A stretch of DNA of 64,000 nt, from NCBI GenBank assembly GCA_030765055.1, contig CM060953.1, positions 69,853,316 through 69,917,315 on the forward strand, given 5' to 3'. Each line of letters begins with the position of its first letter. The first letter of the stretch is position 1. This DNA is from Mantis religiosa. Lineage: Eukaryota > Arthropoda > Insecta > Mantodea > Mantidae. The translations under genes and the position numbers were made by a program. Below are positions 1 through 11,839 of this stretch, one piece after another. The notes below the pieces were generated by a model. The model was not told where the DNA came from and searched no databases. It worked only from the letters and a program-made list of their open reading frames with translations.

Positions 1-5
1 AACAG

Positions 6-462
6 TTGTCAGTTAAAGACATTTTCGAAAGTACAAATTTCGCTCAGAGTCAGGAATTAATATTACAAGCTTGTCACGTGAGTGTTCATTCTGTGACGAA
101 CATTGTTCAAGAACGCAAACAGTTCATCAAATTAGGAGAAATTTCCATATTCAGATCTCCAGGGAAACATCGAGCAGCTAAAACACCTGCTACCAACTAA
201 GACAATCTTCAAAAGTGTGTTTTACGTAGAACAATTTATGATTTAGATGACAAGGGTGAATATCCAACTGCCAAAAGGCTGACCAATTTAATGAAGGGGA
301 AAATAGCATATACGGATTCTGTATCTTCTATGATAATATTCTGAAATCTCTTAGGTTCAAATATACGAGAACCAATTATGGTCGCCAATTTCTGTTTGAA
401 AGAAGTGATATTGTTGCTGCAAGACTAAAATTTCTGCGCATAATGCATAACATTAGTACATG
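6..462 (+). pseudogene. Decayed N-terminal part of a Sailor-like DDE transposase
   Basis: The conceptual translation carries a helix-turn-helix-like stretch, then SPGKHR, then RRTIYDLDDKGEYPTAKRL, then after a frameshift near 320 GRQFLFERSDIVAARLKFLR. The same block order (SPGK or TPGK, RR-x-Y, KE-x-PT, [13 protein letters not shown]) occurs in the better-preserved transposase at 32470-33646 on the other strand. An in-frame stop at about 198, the frameshift and the missing catalytic half make it a fossil. It may extend left beyond the window. The family link rests on comparison inside this window and recall of the IS630/Tc1-like DDE_3 family. Confidence 0.6.
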
Positions 463-1394
463 AGATTCATGGTGCAAAAATTCTTCATAAATACACATAC
501 ATATCTTCCGTATTTATTAACTATTTTAATGAAACGAAAATAGGTTTTAAGTCCATTACAGGCAGTATACAAATATAGCATCATTAAAATAGAAACCATA
601 TTCACAAATCGTTGAAATGTCACTATTTTGTTTCACTGTAGCAAACACCTTCTTTCGAGGAACGCATCTAATTTGAATCATTTTGTTTTGTGTGCATATG
701 AACGATAGCTATGTAAGCGAACTGTTTTCCAGTTCAAGGTTTTGAGGTTCAGATTGTGCTATAATCATCGTGTATGTTCTCACACACATGCTGAAATATT
801 AAGCGAATTTTCTGTCAGCGTTTTATCACTTGTACATCTCAGCATCTGTATGATACTTGCTAGGTTGAGACAAAGACAGATATATCTTCCATTTCTGTCG
901 CCCGCTAGCCGTGGAAATGACAACAGCAACACAGTAGAATAACCGTATTGGCTCAGCCCATGTTCATTCTTATTTTGTTGCTACTCTAGAGCAAAGCCCC
1001 TTAGTGCAGGTAGAGCAATGCATATAGGCGCACCAATAGCTGAGCTGAAAAATCTTGGTTGTTGGCTTGCCGATTGTACTACCCCTCTTAAATGAACATG
1101 GGATAACGATCCGAAAGGATGAGTCATCCACATGTTGTAGATACATCACTAGCCATTGGAGAAAGGAACCAGAATGCTCTGAAAGTCAGTTCTCTTATCC
1201 ACAAAGCAGCAGACGGTCGATCGTTGTGTTCCCACATTCTAAAAGGCTATTTTAACACCATTATTCTGCAGGATACGAGGGTGGTCTGTAAAGCTCTATG
1301 CCTCACTCAGAGATCACTGCACTACTTACATGATATTCATTCCAGTTAATAGCTGATTGTAGGCAGTTGTCTTGAAGTAGTGGAGGCTTTGAAA

Positions 1395-2030
1395 ATGGAG
1401 AAATTCGAGTATCGTGCTGCGATAAAATTCTTCGTAAAAGAATTTCATTTGCAGATTGTTAATGTATATGGTGACTCTTCCCCTTCAGTTTTCATGTAAA
1501 GAAAGGGGTGGCCGATTTTAAACGTGGCCATGAAAGTGTCCAAGACGACACATGCGAAGGATGTCCAAAAACCTGTAAAACTGTCCAAAACTGTTTTGCT
1601 GATTGAGTATCTCGAAAAAGGTAACAACTTTACTGGAGAATACTACTATCAACTTGTAACCAAACTGAATGCAAGCATTCGTGAAAATAGACCCGGGTTA
1701 ATAAAGAAAAGGAAAATGTTTTCCATCAGGCGAATACACCTGCCCATAAAAGTGTTTTGGCAAAGGAGAAATTGAGAGATCTGCACTATGAAGTGCTGGA
1801 ACATTCATCCTATTCCACAAATTTAGTTCCCTCGGACTTCCCTCTGTTTGCAAGACAAGAAATTCCTCGCTGGTAGGGACTTTTCGTCCAATGAAGAAGC
1901 AATTGCGACTGTAAATTGCAGCACTTTCCGAGGAACACTACAGAAAGGGTTAATGGCATTGGAACACATCGCTTGACATGATGCATTGATACTAGAAGAG
2001 AATATGTTGAAAAATAGAACTACTTTGAAA
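1395..2030 (+). pseudogene. Decayed mariner-family transposase, internally deleted
   Basis: It starts with MEKFEYRAAIKFF, typical of SETMAR-like mariner transposases. It then jumps to KLSKTVLLIEYLEKGNNFTGEYYY and IRENRPGLIKKRK, the central domain leading to the second aspartate. After a frameshift it gives LRDLHYEVLEHS, then KKFLAGRDFSSNEEAIATVN, the C-terminal block. Stops and frameshifts interrupt every segment, and the stretch between the N-terminal and central domains is partly missing. Mariner transposases are about 340 residues; this covers roughly 200. Non-functional. Confidence 0.7.
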
Positions 2031-2844
2031 GCACGTATTGTCGTTTATCACTATCAGGCCGAGAACCTTTCATACCACCCATGTAGTAGTCTTCACTGAT
2101 GTAAACTTTATTTAAAAATAGGTCTTTTTAATAAACAATCAATTACTGGTGCTTGATAATCTGAAGGTGGAAAGAAATGAGCGGTCATTTATTTAACTGA
2201 ATCATATGGTCTAATATGTATGATATTGCGGCTTTATGGCAATTATTACTGCTAATTTATGTTTAAACACACACAGAGTAAGTAAAATGTACGGAACGAT
2301 GCCTGTAACCTAGCTGTTGCAACTCTGTGAAGTGATATTTTTTTTAGAAAACCTGTAAGTAATCAATATGCCCTCACATTACTATAATTACAAATAAAAA
2401 GTGTGGGCTTTTCTTTTCTTTTAATGGTAGCATTTCTTTATTCTGCACTCCTCCAGTCCTCAAGTCTTAGACCGTAAAGAATAATACCCTTTCAAACCGC
2501 AATTTATATGTATTAGAACCTAACTGCACATGTATTGAGCAAAGGAAAACGCACCATTACTTCAAATCTGTGCTCCAAATTGAGTAGGTTTTGAATTAAC
2601 CAATACAGTAGGCTATGTACTTCAATATGTAGTTTTGGATGGAACAAATATAGACAAAAGCTAAGCTAATAAGGACAACAACGTTTACTCCATTGCAAAA
2701 TATTCCTGAAAGAATTTATCCGAGACCTCGGGGAATGTCATTATTATAAATCTATCATAACGCCAGTAAGGGACAGAGTCCCGAAATGGCAAAACGTCGA
2801 AGGCTCCTTCTCCTCGGACAAGACGACTCTTCAACGACACCTCT
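2031..2844. other. AT-rich stretch without recognisable gene
   Basis: I see no long reading frame, tRNA-like fold or obvious repeat here. The last 75 bases are less AT-rich and run directly into the left target-site copy of the LINE, so they belong to the DNA into which that element inserted. Confidence 0.5.
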
Positions 2845-2858
2845 CTGTATGTGTTCCT
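2845..2858. repeat. Left target-site duplication of the Jockey-like LINE
   Basis: The 14-bp sequence CTGTATGTGTTCCT is repeated exactly at 7756-7769, flanking the LINE. Such duplications are made by target-primed reverse transcription. It fixes both ends of the element. Confidence 0.9.
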
Positions 2859-3103
2859 TTTTTTTTATTATTTTATTCAATGATCGATCAGCAGTACATG
2901 CTTTACAGATCCTTGTTGGCTAATTGAATCTCTATGAACTATATAATAACATTTAAGGAAAACCAAGTTGGCCTCTATTATCTATTTAACACTGTGAAAC
3001 AAGAGAAAAAAAGAGAAAAGAGAAAAATAAGTTAATTAAAACAAACAAGTAATCAAAGAGATAAGAACAACAGTTATTGTGAAACAATATTCATAATTTT
3101 TTT

Positions 3104-5884
3104 TCAATCAGAGTCACTAAGGAGGAGATCCTGTGGGAGTCGTCTCTTCAGGCGCGTGGGCTGGCGGGTTCGTACGCCGATGTCGTACATCACAGCTCCT
3201 GGAACATCTGGCAGGTTTGAAAAGAAGCGGGAGGCGATCTGACGTATGTACTGGTGAAGAGGAAGGAGACCAAGTTCTTTATGCAGTTGTTGATTTCTTA
3301 CATACCAAGGGGCATCCGTGGCGATGCGCATAAATCGATTTTGCAGGACCTGTAGCCTTCGGAGATGAGTGTTGCTAGCCGAACCCCATACCTGGGAAGC
3401 ATATGTGATAAGTGGCCGGACAAGAGATTTGTAGAGAAGCAGAGAGCATTCAATCCCAAGAGGAGTGTGTCTGTGAAGTAGCGGGCCAAGTTTTGAAAGT
3501 CGTCCTGATGCCAACGAAATGAGTCGATCAATATGGGCTCGCCAAGTAAGTCTAGTGTCCAGCATTACTCCAAGGTATTTGACGGAGGTGGTAGAAGGTA
3601 GCCAGGGAATTGATTCATGCTTAATATGCAATTCGGGAGAATTGGAGATGCGACGTAAGCTAAAAATCTTAGCTGCGGTCTTTTGAGTGTTTAGACGTAT
3701 GCGCCAAGTATCGAACCATTCAACGAGGCAGTCAAGAGAGGTTTGTAGCGTGTGAATAGTTGTAGGGAGATCTATGCCGGAATGATATAAAACAGTATCA
3801 TCAGCGTATAAGGCTATGGAGGTAGGGGCCAAGTCAGGAAGATCATAGGTATAGATACTAAATAAGATTGGCGCCAATATGGATCCCTGAGGAACTCCTG
3901 CTGTAATATGGCGCTGAGATGACTCCATGCCACCAATGCGAACAGTAAATGTGCGATCTGATAGAAAACTACAAATGGTAGTGAGCAGATACTGTGGAAG
4001 TCCAATGCTATACAGTTTGAAGATTAACCCCTCATGCCAAACTTTATCAAAGGCATGTGCTACGTCGAGGAACAGGGCGGTTGTGTACTTTCGTTGCTCA
4101 AAACCATGAATTACTGTTTGTGTTAAACGTAGTAGTTGGTGAGAGGTAGAATGTCTAGAACGAAATCCAAATTGGAAGGGTGGAATGATATGGTTTTCAG
4201 AGGTATATTTAAGGAGACGGCGAAGGAGAACCTTTTCAAAGAGTTTGGACAAGGTAGGCAGCAAACTTATCGGACGATAGCTGTCGGGGAGACTTTTAGG
4301 TTTATTAGGTTTGTGAAACACAATGATTTGAGCCAATTTCCAGGTGTGAGGAAAAAAGCCAAGTCGAAGACAAGCGTTCAGGATTGAAGACAAATGTGCC
4401 AGGGCCTTCTTTGTCAGGTTTTTTAACACAATATTGGGAATCAAGTCGTGTCCCGGTGATTTCTTAAGAGGAAGAGAGCGAATTAAATGCCTAATTTCAG
4501 CAGGACTAGTGAAGGAGATTCTGCAGGGAACAGTTGGTTGGTGTCGAAAAGCGTCAAGCCGCTGTTCTATACTCGGGGTGGTGGCCTGAGGTGCGTTTGG
4601 TGTGAACGTGCCTTCAAAGTGGTCTGCAAGAACTTCACATTAAGCTTTGACCTCCGTAACAAGAGTGTCAGTGGTACGCAGAGCTGGTATAATAGTTGGC
4701 TCTCGCAGAAGTCGTCGAGTGGCATCCCAGAGCGTGTGGTCATGCGGAGAGATGCTCGCCAGTTGTCGTTTGTAGGTCTCAAGGCGATGACGGTCCAATT
4801 CGACTTTTACTAGCCGGTTCAATCCATTAAGCTTCCTACGCAGCCAAGGTCGGCGTTCCCTTTGCCACTGACGTCGGATCCTGTGTTTTTCATGTATAAG
4901 CTGAAGAATGGGCGCAGGTAAGGAAGAAGCAATAGGAGTCCGCTTGAAATAGGTAGTTGAATTTCGCACACAGTGGCATATAGTGTCTGTAAAGTGTTTA
5001 ATGGCAGTCTCTATGTCACCTTCAGAGCTAAGTGAGTAAGTGTGGAGCGCTGAATCCAACTGAGCATGGAACTTATCCCATTGAACATAGCCATTAATAA
5101 GTCGTGGGGCTGAGGGAAATATGTTCGGAGTGAGTTGAAAGGTAATTAAGACCGGGCAGTGGTCAGAGTCAAGTTCCGCTAGTGTAGACATATACGCTGG
5201 AAGAGGGAGATTCTTGTGAATGCCAATGTCGAGAATGTCAGGAGTATTAAGAGGATTGGTAGGATAATACGTGGGATCTGTAGGCGCCAAGACGGATAAG
5301 CCGCAGGTGTTCAATATGTGGTAAAGGCGTCGGCCATTGGGATTAGTAGAGTGGCAGCCCCATGACGAGTGTTTGCAGTTTAGATCTCCGAGAACAAGGG
5401 TGCTGCTGTTGGCAGGAAAAAGCAGGGAGAAATAAGTAGTATTTAGTTTCCGGTTAGGAGACTTATACGCGCTGATAACAGTGAGATCATTACCATCGGT
5501 TGTAGGGAGTTTAATTCCTACCACTTCAACGTCGGGAACGCCAGGTAAAAATATAGAATGGTGAGTAATGTTACGTCGGATCACAATAGCTACACCTCCA
5601 GATGCTCTTGGAGCAATCCGATCCTGTCCATGGACTGTGTATCCAGGAACAGTAAAGGTTTCGTTAGGGAGTAAGTGAGTCTCACTGATACAGGCGATGT
5701 CAATATTATGCATCGTAAGAAAATGGATGAAAGAAGCGCGTTTAGCGCGTAGTCCATTAGAATTCCAATTTAGAAGAGTGAGCCGTCTAAGAGTTAGCAG
5801 ATTACGGGTTGCCATCATGAGGTACTTGAGAGAAGAAGAGTGAGCGAGCATATTCGGTAAATTGTGGCAGAAACGGGGTAACAA
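3104..5884 (-). pseudogene. LINE ORF2 endonuclease/reverse transcriptase with one in-frame stop
   Basis: A single frame of about 927 codons interrupted only by a TAA at 4640-4642. The first ATG is at 5851-5849. The N-terminal part is an APE-type endonuclease: LLNWNSNGLRAKR, CISETHL, LVLGDLNCKHSSWGC and DSDHCPVL. After the stop, the same frame continues with EVLADHFEGTF and KKSPGHDLIPN into reverse transcriptase: PDSYRPISLLPTLSKLFEK, FLDVAHAFDKVWH, AGVPQGSILAPILF and the catalytic YADD. The thumb follows with KYLGVMLDTRLTW. No RNase H domain follows, as in the Jockey clade. The single stop lies between the two enzyme domains and probably inactivates this copy. Confidence 0.9.
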
Positions 5885-6062
5885 AGACGCGGAATAGCGA
5901 ACAAAATTTGCTAATGAGGTCAGTGAGAAACGACCAGAAGGAAGACGATGCGCTAGATTCCTGATTTAGTGAAGGGGGAGAAGACGAAGAACAAGATTGA
6001 TGACGAGGAGAGGAAGTAGTAGAAGAAGAAGCAGCAGCAGCAGAGGACCTTACTGCCTGAGA

Positions 6063-7439
6063 TTAGGAACGCTGTTCCGAGGTAGGAGGTGATTCTTGTT
6101 GCGGAGACTGATGCGGGCGAGGTTGCCTGGATTGGGAGTGTTGTGATGACTGCTGCGAGTGTATTGGTTGGGGTTGCTGACCTGGTCGCATCTGTGAAGC
6201 TGCTGCTAGACGGAGAGCACCTTGTGCTTGAGGACGCTGGGAGATGCGTTGTTTCAGTTCCAGATAATGGGGGCAACCCCGATAATTGGCCGGGTGGTCC
6301 TGACCACAGTTGACACATTGAGCAGGCGTAGTAGGTAACTTACTGCACTTAGAGAAATGGTGATCACCAGTACATCGTACACAGCGAGGAGTCAGCTGAC
6401 AGTAATTTTTGGTGTGGCCATATTGCTGACATCGAGTGCACTGCGGCAGGTCGGTGTTACGACGTCTGTGTTCAACTGACACAACACTGTACATCAGACG
6501 TGTGAGGTTAAGTATTTCCCTACCTCCATCGGTATTTTCTAGCTCAATGGCACATATCGGAATAGATTGTTTGTTTCTTCCTAACAGACGTGTAACCTTT
6601 TTGACAGGAAAGTTAAGGGCGATGAGTTCATCATAAATTTCCTTGTCGCTGAGGGAACAAGGCAGATTGCGGATAATCACTGAGAAAAGTTTGTCAGCTG
6701 GGTTCCTGAAAGTGTAAAACTCTTGATTTATTGAAGTATAGTAGGATGTCAGACGGCGGAAATCGGTTGAAGTAGAGGCAAACACTTTGATAAGAGCACC
6801 TCGGAGCTCAGTATGAAAATCTGAGAATACATACTTTTTAATATCCTGAAGGAACAGCTGGTAATTCTGAACATTGCGCACACAAATTGGTGGAACTTTC
6901 TCCTTGGATGTGGTGTTAGGAGCTGAGTTTGTCTGGTCAGAGCTTTCAGATAAAGCATGGAATCGGTTGGATGTTGGGATAGCGTAAGCATAACGGGAGG
7001 TATTAGACTGTTCAGAAGATGATGCCATGCAAAGGCGTTTACTTTGAGTTTCGCAGTGAGAAGGCGGCGAGCGCTGCTCTCGACTGTTGCGATTGCCCAA
7101 TTTGACTATGTCAATGTCCATGTTAGCATCATGCGGTACACTAGAATCGAGTGAGTGAGTTGGCTGTGTCAGCTGAAGCTGAGGTGGCCGAAGAACTGAT
7201 TTACTTACACTGTGAACAGTAGTTATACCAGAGCTCGTAGAAGGTGATGAAGCTTGATGAAACGAAGTCTGTGGATTTTGTGGAGGATAAGATGACATAA
7301 TTTCTAGTGTGGACCTGCTCTCCATCTGTTCTGACGATGAAGACTGTAATGTTGATGATTCGGAGGTAATATCCATATTGTTAACCACATTTAGAGATGT
7401 GCGAACTAATTGGCCAGTATCATGTGCCGCGTAGGCCAT
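6063..7439 (-). CDS. LINE ORF1 nucleic-acid-binding protein (Jockey-like)
   Basis: Uninterrupted 458-residue frame starting at a true ATG. The N-terminal third is Ser/Thr/Gln-rich and low in complexity. The middle (about residues 185-310) holds a conserved fold with FSVIIRNLPCSLSDKEIYDEL, typical of the domain preceding the knuckles in Jockey-type ORF1. At about residues 335-395 come three zinc knuckles: CTRCQQYGHTKNYC, CVRCTGDHHFSKC and CVNCGQDHPANYRGC. The C-terminus is Gln/Pro/Ser-rich. The product is expected to coat the element RNA and assist reverse transcription. About 180 bp separate it from ORF2. Confidence 0.88.
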   Translation of the reverse strand: MAYAAHDTGQLVRTSLNVVNNMDITSESSTLQSSSSEQMESRSTLEIMSSYPPQNPQTSFHQASSPSTSSGITTVHSVSKSVLRPPQLQLTQPTHSLDSSVPHDANMDIDIVKLGNRNSREQRSPPSHCETQSKRLCMASSSEQSNTSRYAYAIPTSNRFHALSESSDQTNSAPNTTSKEKVPPICVRNVQNYQLFLQDIKKYVFSDFHTELRGALIKVFASTSTDFRRLTSYYTSINQEFYTFRNPADKLFSVIIRNLPCSLSDKEIYDELIALNFPVKKVTRLLGRNKQSIPICAIELENTDGGREILNLTRLMYSVVSVEHRRRNTDLPQCTRCQQYGHTKNYCQLTPRCVRCTGDHHFSKCSKLPTTPAQCVNCGQDHPANYRGCPHYLELKQRISQRPQAQGALRLAAASQMRPGQQPQPIHSQQSSQHSQSRQPRPHQSPQQESPPTSEQRS

Positions 7440-7755
7440 GACAGCTGGTGAAATTACTAATAAAAACTAGTAGAATGTAGGATAGTCACTCGCAAAACAG
7501 CACTATTTGACTGTAAACTGAACGCATGGAGAACGAAGCAAAGATTAGTTGAGGTTATAAATGAACTTCGTTCTTTGACGCACTGACACCACCACAATTC
7601 TGGATTATACTTAGCCACTGGTAACACTATTAGTTTATGTTAAACAATGGCGTTTCAGCTTTCTAAATAAGTTCACAATCACTGATAAATTATAAAAATG
7701 TCAAGAGACTCGGTAACACGCAAATTACACAAAGTCAAGGCCACCTGAGGCAAGC

Positions 7756-7769
7756 CTGTATGTGTTCCT
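7756..7769. repeat. Right target-site duplication of the Jockey-like LINE
   Basis: Exact second copy of the 14-bp sequence at 2845-2858. Confidence 0.9.
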
Positions 7770-7825
7770 GAAAGTAATTAATCATGGCACATCTTACAGA
7801 AAGATAACGAACTGAAACACTAATC

Positions 7826-8350
7826 ATGATCGGATTTGGTTATAGGAGGATGACCGAAGAAGAGGTTTGTATCTTGTTTAATGAAATACATCCAGAAATA
7901 AGGATTACTCATTTTACGGTAGGCAAAATTTAAAAAAACAAAACTTCAATGAAACTGAAAGAGTTAAACATAAGGCAAAGTTTGGACGGCCAAAACGAGT
8001 TACAGATGGTGACAAAGCTCTTGATGTTTTATTATCAGAAGGAGAAAACCCAAATTTATCTACTCGTCAGCACATTGTGGAAGGTAGGTGGTGAAATACC
8101 TAAATCATGAATTCCCAGGAAGATGATTGGCAGAAGATGAAGTGTTGAATGGCCACCATGATCTCCTGTCCTGAACCTCTTAGACTTTTTTCTTGCAGAG
8201 ATATTTGAAGTGGAGCGTTTACAAGGACCGATCAAGAGATCTTTAAGAGTTAAAGCGATGAATTCGGTGAGAAATACAGCTGATGCGGCGAAGAGTTTAC
8301 TGGAAACTTTAACTTATTTCATAACATACTTTGGTATTGTTTGGTAGTCA
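7826..8350 (+). pseudogene. Fragment of a mariner/Tc-type transposase
   Basis: The N-terminal part reads MTEEEVCILFNEIHPEI, then in another frame NETERVKHKAKFGRPKRVTDGD and NLSTRQHIVE, the bipartite DNA-binding region of mariner/Tc transposases (a GRPKR hook between two helix-turn-helix units). The catalytic core is missing. The sequence resumes with WPPxSPVLNLLDFFLAEIFEVE, the region around the third catalytic aspartate. Several stops and frameshifts. The family assignment is tentative. Confidence 0.5.
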
Positions 8351-8579
8351 ATTGAGGCCATTTTGAGCAACTTTTGAGCAACTTTTGAAGTTGATTCATC
8401 ATGTGTTACAACACAGCACCATTAATTTTGTTATGAATGTACTGCATGCAATTCGGCTTGTAGGAATGGCTCTGAACCATAGAAGCAAATTCCTTGTGAT
8501 AACTTTACCAATATTTCTTCATATTTGTATATTATCATATGTTAGAGCTAGATCGTAATAGTGTGTTGCATTTCTTCTC

Positions 8580-8735
8580 TACTAGTCGACCACAATATGA
8601 ATGCACTCGGCGAGAAGCGTTACTAATCAGTTACGTCACAAGTGGGCGGAGTACCGCAGGTACAGTGTGGATAACGCAAACATCAACAATACCGAGATAC
8701 TAGTCGGCCAAGATATGAATGCACTTGAAGGAAGG
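8580..8735 (+). repeat. Two imperfect direct repeats about 119 bp apart
   Basis: The motif ACTAGTCG-x-CCA-x-ATATGAATGCACT occurs at about 8581-8608 and again at about 8700-8727. The second copy has GGCCAAG where the first has ACCACA. The spacing suggests a short tandem unit or ends of a small repeat. No coding sequence is visible. Confidence 0.5.
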
Positions 8736-9009
8736 TAGCACTGTTTTGTTTACTACCTGAAGTTTGGGGAACCGCGCGGAGCGAGGGGATAGCGAGGGGA
8801 AATGCGATACTGGGAATGTACAGTCACACAATTAAAACAGTACACACCTGCTGATGTCTTCACGTTAGTTCTCCGAGGTAGCAAGTCTGGGAATGTTTGT
8901 TTCAGGTCCTTCATCTGCCATATCCGTGTCACTGCGTCCTTTTGCTTCAAAATTCATACCCATTCTCAAAATAACATTAGTCACGATTGCAGTCTTTATC
9001 ATCATCGCT

Positions 9010-10235
9010 GCTCTCTAGACCCATGTTTATAATTATATCTTCAATTGTTTCCTCCATTAACACATCTCGGCGCTTAAAATCTTGCTTAATTCATTTCACT
9101 TGTCTGCATGCTACTATCCAATCACTTTGTGTAATTTGAGCCATGAAGCTTGATGTCATAGCTTTCAGATTACTCAAAGTAAACGAAGTACTTCTTTGCT
9201 GCAATCTTCCATATAGCTCTATAGGGTTAAGGTTACAGTGCTACGGAGGAAGGAGGGCCGCGCCGTGGTTAGACCGCTTGACTCTCACCAAGGCGGCCCG
9301 GGTTCGATCCCAGGTGACCGCAAAGTGAGATTTGTGGTGGTCAATACGGCGCTGGGGCGGGCTTTCTCCGGGACTTCCGGTCTCCCCCGCCATCTCATTA
9401 CACATTTCGCATTTACGGAGGAAGGCGTAAGACTGTAAAATCCCTTTGTTCCATTATTAAATCAAGTCAGTAAACAAGCTCTTTTAATTAATTTTTACTA
9501 TCTCTAGAAGCTCATTTTTTGTCAGTTAAGGATCGTGTTTAATTTACTTTTGTGTTAGCCAATGAATAACCTGTGCCTTTCGAGATGAAGTGTTAGGGGC
9601 TTTATTTTCCTGTACGATATGGCAAAACAATGCTTTCAGGTAGAATATTTGATATTAATTTCTCTTCTACCCACTTTTTATAATCTACCCACTTTAATTC
9701 CATCATGGTTATCTGCTGATTTCGATTTTGAATCGTAAATCAATTCAGTTCCCTCAATAAATCCCATGAATCCTCCTGCATGTGCAATTGCTCTTTGACC
9801 AACACTAATATTAGTCAAAACACCTGGTACTTCTTGACGGTTTAGTGAGTACAGACCCAAGCCTGGTCTGAATAAACTACTGGTTTACGTGGCCCTTTTT
9901 CATTTTTAATAATATACCTTAAGTACTCTGCAAGTTTTGCAACTATGTGGTTTCTCCATTAGCACAGATCGTTTGTTTTTGCATTTCTTAAATTGAAATC
10001 CAATTTCTGTTAATATTTTTCTAAATGTTTCTTTGCCACCCTGAAAGTTTATTTATTTAGCGTAGTTCAGGAGTTTCCTCAAAGTAGGAATTTCCTTTTT
10101 CTGTTCATAGTACTCCAAAAATTTTCTACGCACAACGCACTGATCAAATTCATCAAGAGATATGGTTCTGCGTGATTTTCGATTTTTTCCTCGAAGTAGT
10201 AACCTTAACCCGAGTTGATGAAGCATTTTATGTTA
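9010..10235 (-). pseudogene. Fossil Sailor-like DDE transposase split by a SINE
   Basis: Read on the minus strand from about 10230 down: KSRRTISLDEFDQCVVRRKF, EYYEQKKEIPTLRKLLN, FQGGKETFRKILTEIGFQFK and KRSVLME, the DNA-binding half. Then come RAIAHAGGFMGFIEGTELIY and SADNHDGI, the core after the first aspartate. At the low end (9235-9010) is LNPIELYGRL with downstream residues, including the position of the third catalytic residue. The block order matches the transposase at 32470-33646. It has many stops, and the region holding the second aspartate is eroded. A SINE inserted at 9254-9413. Confidence 0.65.
9242..9425 (+). mobile_element. tRNA-derived SINE (family A), 9254-9413, with 12-bp target duplications
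   Basis: The exact 12-bp repeat TACGGAGGAAGG flanks it at 9242-9253 and 9414-9425. The 5' head is tRNA-like: an A-box-like GTGGTTAGACCGC, then a B box GGTTCGATCCC. The body follows with CAAAGTGAGATTTGTGGTGG and ends CATTACACATTTCGCATT. The same family appears reversed at 17217-17457, and a related head at about 63790-63985. Longer reading frames here are fortuitous. Confidence 0.85.
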
Positions 10236-10943
10236 ATGATGGTTCTCCCAGACCTTCCCACTATTTTTGCTATCCTAACTGCTGCTTTTTGGTTTGTTTA
10301 CGACCAAGTGTCAACACAGACACTGGCTCACAAATTTATGACGTCTATATATACAGAATCACACGAAAAACCGCACAAAACTTTCATGTTTACTAATGAC
10401 AATGAACATAACTTATGATTGCGGTAGCAGTACAATAGAAGTAATTGTACGAGCATACGTTTCAAAAGCGGAACGTTTAATAGCACCCTAATAGATTATT
10501 ATATTCACTAAGTTGGAGTAAATGGAAGTAATATGAAGCTTACGACACATCCCAAGGCAACGTTTTCCTTACATATGGTTCTAATCAGATATACAATTCT
10601 ATATTTGATTTATTCCTGTCAAACGTTGAAGATTTGGAACAAGTTTCTTTGTTTTAGATAAAAATCTGGTCGGGTAGAAAAGAAAAAGGAAAAAAAAAAA
10701 AAAAAAAGAAAAAAAACGAAACATCTCTCAGGCTATTTGAGGTATTTGGAATTCTTACCCTAGAAACATCCGAGTGTCTCCTTTCCAAAGATAAATCTAT
10801 CTCCAAAAAAGTCGGGGATCTACGAATCGAATATTTGAGACATTCAAGTGCATGGAAAAGTAAAGCGTTCTGGTTTGGACTACCAACATTACGATGATGA
10901 TTATTATTGTCATTGTCATCATCATCATTATCATCATCACCAT
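10236..10943. other. No gene recognised; contains an interrupted poly(A) tract
   Basis: AT-rich spacer. At about 10680-10720 is an A-rich run with scattered G, possibly an old retroposon tail, though I find no matching body or target duplication. Confidence 0.4.
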
Positions 10944-10983
10944 CCTTCTTCTTCTTCTTCTTCTTCTTCTTCTTCTTCTTCTT

Positions 10984-11063
<80 letters not shown>
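10944..11063 (+). repeat. Compound microsatellite (TTC)n then (TTA)n
   Basis: About 23 TTC units pass without a break into about 17 TTA units at about 11012. A degenerate ATC/TCA-rich stretch (10890-10943) precedes them. The homopolymer-like reading frames over it are artefacts. Confidence 0.97.
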
Positions 11064-11839
11064 CTATCAAACGTGCACAGGTACTATAGAAGGTCAGGCG
11101 TGACATCAAACGACTGATGTCAACAAGTATACCGATGCGATGTGTGTGTACAGTCCAGTACGGGTACAAAGTGTAAGCTGCGTTCCAACATGCCGTCCTT
11201 CTCATTGCTTTCGATGTGGGAATTACAGTGAACAACCATGTTCATTTGTAAATTGTTCAATGTGAATTTTCTGTACCTCTCACTGAAACAATATAAAAGT
11301 ATTGGGAGAACGTCCGTTCAATGTCACATGACGTTAATGGTGCATATGAGTAGTACAAATCATTTTCATATGTTTGTCCGCGACTTACTTTATTTCTTAT
11401 ATTATGCAGCTTTGAAAATGCAGTATTTTTCTGTTGAATACTGGACATTTCATTTTTTGTTCATTTGGTAGGTGGTGCATTCTCTACATTGTTAATTTTT
11501 GCAGACACCTCCTCGACTGCTTTTAGATAGCTAGAAAATACATTATTCAAGCTGTTAAATGGTTGTTGATAATACCCAAAACTTTTGATTTATAAAATGG
11601 AGATTGTCCAATAATTGTTGTGAACGTAATACTATCTATTAACACAATATGTCAAACACCTTGCACTCCCTGGAAGGCTGATCCACCTGCGGGGCGAGAG
11701 TAGTTGTACTGAAACTAAAGCTACGCGTTGCGTACCGATTCTCCCTGCCTATTGTCTCGGGACTGACGTCAGCAGTTATACACTGCGAGACTCGCAAACT
11801 TCATATCCCTTTAAAGGTGTACGGACTCCGATGTCTGAT
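11064..11839. other. Intergenic stretch without recognisable gene
   Basis: No supportable coding sequence. About 11660-11830 is richer in GC (CCTGCGGGGCGAGAG, TCTCGGGACTGACGTCAGC) and could be a repeat end, but I recognise no family. Confidence 0.4.

Larger units (their letters stand above)
2859..7755 (-). mobile_element. Full-length Jockey-like non-LTR retrotransposon
   Basis: A two-ORF LINE on the minus strand, about 4.9 kb, bounded by 14-bp target duplications. Its 3' end (low coordinates) is an A/T-only tail reading AATAAAATAATAAAAAAAA on the minus strand, with a polyadenylation-like AATAAA. ORF1 (7439-6063) has three CCHC-type knuckles and ORF2 (5884-3104) has endonuclease and reverse transcriptase but no RNase H, the layout of the Jockey clade. 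Roughly 315 bp precede ORF1 as 5' UTR, where Jockey elements carry an internal promoter. Only one nonsense codon breaks ORF2, so the insertion is fairly young. It landed beside a mariner-type fossil that continues at 7826. Confidence 0.9.

Noticed and set aside
10654..11235. A 193-codon frame with poly-Asn and poly-Lys
   Set aside because: Entirely generated by the TTC/TTA microsatellite and neighbouring A-rich tract.
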